NCBI GenBank assembly: GCA_965247435.1
Contig: OZ252019.1
Span: 1,240,001 to 1,304,000, forward strand
Origin: Ilyomonas sp965247435
GTDB lineage: Bacteria; Bacteroidota; Bacteroidia; Chitinophagales; Chitinophagaceae
Reading direction: 5' to 3'
Length of the DNA: 64,000 nucleotides
The notes under the pieces were generated by a model. The model ran no database searches and was not told where the DNA came from. It saw nothing but the letters and a program-made list of their open reading frames with translations. Below are positions 60,778 to 64,000 of this stretch, piece by piece (positions within the stretch are counted from its first letter, which is position 1; each line of letters starts with the position of its first letter). A program made the translations under genes and the position numbers.

Positions 60778-61869
60778 ATGGAAACCGCAGCAATATTACC
60801 TCCTTCAATACCGGGCGCTCTTCAGTTAAAGCACCTGCCGCAAATAAATTTTTCACATCTTAAAAATCTCACCGATGATACCGGGATTATACAACACGCC
60901 ATCTTTAATATACCTAACCGGAAAGAAGGCTATTGTATAGATGATAACGCACGCGCTTTATTACTATCCGTATTGGCTTCTAAAGATAAAAAAAGTGAAG
61001 TAGAGCCGCCAAATCTGCAGTTATACCTAAGCTTCATTCATTACATGCAAACGCCTAACGGCGAGTTTAAAAACTTTATGAGCTACACCAAGGTAGCGGA
61101 TGAAGAAAGAGGCTCGGAAGACTCCTTTGGCAGAACAATTATGGCGCTTGGGTTTCTTGCCAATGAAGGGCCTTCCAAGCTGTTAAGCAGAACCGGCGCC
61201 GACATATTTACAAGGGCTTATTGCCATATCGCAAAGCTAACTTCTATACGCGGCATGGCTAATGCTATCATTGGTGTTTGCCAGTTTATCAAATACAATT
61301 ATCCCGATGATGTAAAGAGCGACCTCGTGATAAAGCTGTCGGATAGAATGGTGAAGATGTACGAAGAAAACAAAAGGGCAAAATGGCATTGGTTTGAGCC
61401 GGTGCTTACGTATGACAATGCTATATTACCGCTTGCTTTATTAAATGCTTACGAGATTACAAGCAATGAGTCTTATCTCACCATTGCTTTAGAAGCGATG
61501 CATTTTTTAGAATCAAAAGTTTTTCATAATGGTATATTAAGCCCGATCGGAAACGACGGCTGGTGCGAACGTGGTAAACCGGCTGCAAAATTTGATCAGC
61601 AGGGTATTGATGCCATGGCAATGGTGCTGTTTTATCAGCAGGCATTCCGGGTTACACGCGAAAAGCAATATTTAACCCGGATGTACAAAAGTTATCAATG
61701 GTTTTTGGGTAGTAACGATCTTGGCTTATCGCTTTACGACGAGAGTACCGGTGGTTGTGCAGATGGGCTGCATAGCGCAGGAATAAATTTAAACCAGGGT
61801 GCAGAAAGCACTTTGGCATATTGGATATCCCATATTGTTGTGGCAACCGCATTAAAAGAATGCGAGTAG
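60778..61869 (+). CDS. Alpha/alpha-barrel glycosidase-like protein of the GT4 operon
   Basis: A 363-aa protein, helix-rich throughout, with repeated helical hairpins as in six-hairpin (alpha/alpha)6 glycosidases. Its conserved-looking opening is HLKNLTDDTGIIQHAIFNIPNRKEGYCIDDNARALLLSV; later pieces are EERGSEDSFGRTIMALGFLA, KWHWFEPVLTYDNAILPLALLNAYE and GNDGWCERGKPAAKFDQQGIDAMAMVLFYQQAF. Acidic residues in DDNARA and DQQGID are candidates for catalysis, but no enzyme family can be named. Its stop overlaps the next GT4 start (61860-61869), so translation is coupled. Probably works in the same mannan-type or glycan pathway. Confidence 0.72.
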   Translation: METAAILPPSIPGALQLKHLPQINFSHLKNLTDDTGIIQHAIFNIPNRKEGYCIDDNARALLLSVLASKDKKSEVEPPNLQLYLSFIHYMQTPNGEFKNFMSYTKVADEERGSEDSFGRTIMALGFLANEGPSKLLSRTGADIFTRAYCHIAKLTSIRGMANAIIGVCQFIKYNYPDDVKSDLVIKLSDRMVKMYEENKRAKWHWFEPVLTYDNAILPLALLNAYEITSNESYLTIALEAMHFLESKVFHNGILSPIGNDGWCERGKPAAKFDQQGIDAMAMVLFYQQAFRVTREKQYLTRMYKSYQWFLGSNDLGLSLYDESTGGCADGLHSAGINLNQGAESTLAYWISHIVVATALKECE

Positions 61870-62879
61870 CCATCTTAGCACCAATTACCTGGCGAACGCC
61901 GCCCCGTAATTATGGACCATGGGAGCAGGTGGCATCGGTTTTAGCAGAAGGATTAGTGAAGGAAGGGCTTGATGTAACACTCTTTGCAACAGGCGATGCG
62001 GTAACCGGCGCAAAGCTGCAATCGGTCTGCGAAAAGCCGCTGGGCGAGTATCCGGGCGATGCTAAAGTGATGGAATGTTTGCATATTGCCAACCTGATGG
62101 AACAGGCGGCGGCCTTTGATATTATTCATAATCACTTCGATTTTTTACCACTTACTTATTCCCGTTTAATCCGTACACCGGTTATTACCACGATACATGG
62201 TTTTTCTTCCCCGGCCATTGTTCCGGTTTACAAAAAATACAACCGGCATACACACTATGTTTCCATCAGCAACAGTGACCGGCATCCGGACTTAAAGTAC
62301 CTTGACACGGTGTACAACGGCTTAGATGAAAAGCAGTTTTCTTTTGGGGAGGGAAGCGGAAATTACTTATTATATTTTGGAAGAATTCATCCGCATAAAG
62401 GTGCATACGAAGCCATACAAATCGCACTTCAGTCCAACAAAAAATTGATTCTTTGCGGGCTGATCCAGGACCAGGTTTATTTTGATGAAAAAGTGGCTCC
62501 GCACCTGAATGATCCTTCTATTACTTATCTCGGAAATGCCGGGCCGGAACAGCGAAATGAATTGTTAGGCAATGCAATGGCACTGTTGCACCCCATAAGT
62601 TTTGAAGAGCCGTTTGGGTTAAGTGTGGCAGAAGCCATGCTATGTGGCACACCGGTTATCGCGTATGAAAGAGGTGCGATGAAAGAATTAATTGTTGACG
62701 GCAAGACCGGCTTTTTAGTAAAGACTGTAGAAGAGGCAATCGTTGCAGTAGAAAAGATAAAAAATATTCGCAGGTGTGAATGCCGTAAACATGCACTGGA
62801 CAAATTCAGCAGCGTGGTAATGACGGCAAGCTATATAAAATTGTATGAGCGGATTGCCCGGAAATCAAACAGCCTTTAA
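61860..62879 (+). CDS. GT4 family glycosyltransferase
   Basis: A 339-aa retaining GT-B glycosyltransferase. The ATG at 61860 is chosen over 61821, as it starts MRVAILAPITWRTPPRNYGPWEQVASVLAEGLVKEGLDVTLFATGD, the family N-terminus with a glycine loop. Donor-site motifs are YLLYFGRIHPHKGAYEAI and FEEPFGLSVAEAMLCGTPVIAYERGAMKELIVDG (E-x7-E). The start overlaps the previous gene's stop by 10 bp. It ends 13 bp from the convergent GH130 stop. Sugar specificity unknown; the neighbourhood suggests mannose or glucose-containing products. Confidence 0.9.
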   Translation: MRVAILAPITWRTPPRNYGPWEQVASVLAEGLVKEGLDVTLFATGDAVTGAKLQSVCEKPLGEYPGDAKVMECLHIANLMEQAAAFDIIHNHFDFLPLTYSRLIRTPVITTIHGFSSPAIVPVYKKYNRHTHYVSISNSDRHPDLKYLDTVYNGLDEKQFSFGEGSGNYLLYFGRIHPHKGAYEAIQIALQSNKKLILCGLIQDQVYFDEKVAPHLNDPSITYLGNAGPEQRNELLGNAMALLHPISFEEPFGLSVAEAMLCGTPVIAYERGAMKELIVDGKTGFLVKTVEEAIVAVEKIKNIRRCECRKHALDKFSSVVMTASYIKLYERIARKSNSL

Positions 62880-62892
62880 AGATGTTTTCTGC

Positions 62893-64000
62893 CTATTCTT
62901 TTTTCAGTAATTCATCCAATAAATCTTTTATCGGTACTGTGGCGAAAGAAGAAGCATGGTCGGAAACGGCATACGGAATCACTAATTTATCACCATGAAT
63001 TATGGAGCCGCAGGAATATACCACATTAGGCACATAGCCATCCCGCTCTTCCTCGTTGGGCACCAGCAATGGCTCTTTTAAGCGGCCTATCTCTCTGGTC
63101 GGATCATTCAGATCAAACAGGCTTGCACCTAAACAATATTTACGCATCGGCCCAACGCCATGCGTGATGATCAGCCAGCCATCTTCTGTTTCTATCGGTG
63201 AGCCGGCATTGCCTACCTGCACAAATTCCCACGGATATTTTGGTTGCTGCAGTAATGTAGCCTCTTCCCACAAATAAATGTCGTCGGAAAACATAATATA
63301 GTTATTGATTCCGTCAATACGCGAGATCATGGCGTACTGCCCGTTTATCTTTTTTGGAAACAGGGCGAGATTTTTATTAATCGCTGCCCGGCCATGCAGC
63401 GGTGCTATTTTAAAGTGCAGGAAGTCTTTGGTAATAATCAACTGCGGTAAAATAAAAGAGCCATCATACGCTGTATAAGTAGCGATATATGTAAACGTAC
63501 CATCGTCTTCCGTAAATTTTACAAAACGCGCATCTTCTACTCCGTTTTTTTCGGTACGTGTTACCGGAAAAATTACGCGTTCGGATAACAAGGAATCAGG
63601 AGAAAATTGTAGCTCGTAGCTCGTATTCACAATACTCAAAACATCATATTGCATCCCTTTTTTCTGGGCGGGCGACGCTAACGTTTCCAGGGCATTTTTT
63701 AGTACAATTTCTATGTCTTTATACGAAAAAGAATTTTGCAACTGGTTTAAAATAGTATGTTGAATTTCTTCCGGTACCGCCATCTGCAGCAATGCATTGG
63801 CAAATACAATTTTACTATCCCTGTTTTGTTCTGTTAAAATGCCCTCTCTGAGAAATGAACCGGATTTTGCAAAGGATATCATGCCTGTTGCATCTAATAT
63901 ACCCTGCTTGAAAACGATAGAGGAAATATGACTTTCGCCGGTTGCCCTGAAACTGACAATCACCCTTTTTTCTCCGGCTTTCACTCCAATCTGATCAGGA
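62893..64000 (-). CDS. Glycoside hydrolase family 130 (beta-mannoside phosphorylase-like), 5' end outside window
   Basis: About 369 codons of a larger protein. The frame continues past the window edge (PDQIG precedes the GTG at 63984), so the N-terminus is missing; family members with this extra N-terminal region are near 490 aa. The five-bladed beta-propeller core shows NGVEDARFVKFTEDDGTFTYIATYTAYDG (VEDAR substrate-binding motif and acid), LPQLIITKDF, NKNLALFPKKINGQYAMISRIDG, NAGSPIETEDGWLIITHGVGPMRKYCLGASLFDL and YVPNVVYSCGSIIHGDKLVIPYAVSDHAS. GH130 enzymes phosphorolyse beta-1,4-mannosyl or related glycosides. Convergent with the GT4 operon. Confidence 0.88.
   Translation of the reverse strand, partial: PDQIGVKAGEKRVIVSFRATGESHISSIVFKQGILDATGMISFAKSGSFLREGILTEQNRDSKIVFANALLQMAVPEEIQHTILNQLQNSFSYKDIEIVLKNALETLASPAQKKGMQYDVLSIVNTSYELQFSPDSLLSERVIFPVTRTEKNGVEDARFVKFTEDDGTFTYIATYTAYDGSFILPQLIITKDFLHFKIAPLHGRAAINKNLALFPKKINGQYAMISRIDGINNYIMFSDDIYLWEEATLLQQPKYPWEFVQVGNAGSPIETEDGWLIITHGVGPMRKYCLGASLFDLNDPTREIGRLKEPLLVPNEEERDGYVPNVVYSCGSIIHGDKLVIPYAVSDHASSFATVPIKDLLDELLKKE

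Noticed and set aside
1..64000. tRNA or rRNA genes
   Set aside because: No cloverleaf with a T-arm consensus and no rRNA-like stretch was noticed by eye; a dedicated tRNA search would be decisive.

Overview
The window looks like chromosome of a Bacteroidota member, most likely Chitinophagaceae or a close relative (inference). Signs of this are several secreted proteins with C-terminal type IX secretion (T9SS) sorting domains, DUF1080 and delta-60 repeat proteins, a DAHP synthase fused to a type II chorismate mutase, promoters of the TTTG / TAnnTTTG type, starts without strong Shine-Dalgarno sequences, and many short intergenic repeats. No rRNA, tRNA, CRISPR or prophage was seen.

Layout. 1-3.8 kb: minus-strand catabolic genes (SDR, M19 dipeptidase, D-threonine aldolase-like enzyme, RidA). 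4-10.7 kb: plus-strand secreted or periplasmic proteins (DUF1080, Gfo/Idh/MocA oxidoreductase, secreted esterase-like protein, delta-60/T9SS protein). 10.7-18.2 kb: accessory region with REP-like hairpins around a decayed Y1/RAYT transposase, a DUF1059 gene, a Crp-type regulator, two tandem S74 plus T9SS surface proteins, a 13-unit palindrome array with a period close to 21 bp, and an IS5-family element with a nonsense-interrupted transposase. 18.2-34 kb: AraC regulator and TetX-like monooxygenase, MsrA, a large T9SS protein, a DoxX-like membrane protein, a multi-PAS histidine kinase, a GH36-like alpha-galactosidase, an S41 protease lipoprotein and an ABC exporter. 34-47.6 kb: an esterase, two small genes, then the aromatic amino acid genes on the minus strand (pheA, aminotransferase, tyrA, DEAD-box helicase, VapBC remnant, DAHPS-chorismate mutase, acidic hypothetical, aroB, aroA, aroC). 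47.6-58 kb: secreted SOD, LptF/G permease, START-like protein, beta-lactamase-like hydrolase, SurE, carbonic anhydrase, DinB, a LytS/LytR pair and a FAS1 lipoprotein. 59.5-64 kb: a GT4 / alpha-barrel / GT4 operon facing a GH130 phosphorylase that runs off the window.

The strongest signals beyond ordinary genes are three. (1) A Phe/Tyr leader peptide (MNSTRIYNAFYFFFFYFKE) lies between a consensus promoter and an intrinsic terminator immediately before pheA, which is the architecture of ribosome-mediated attenuation. (2) A family of four intergenic elements of about 225-240 bp has 20-nt terminal inverted repeats and three internal hairpins; the hairpin stems are kept by compensatory changes between copies. 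(3) An array of AACAAGCTTGTT palindromes is phased at two DNA helical turns. Functional statements come from visible motifs and family knowledge; no database search was run.
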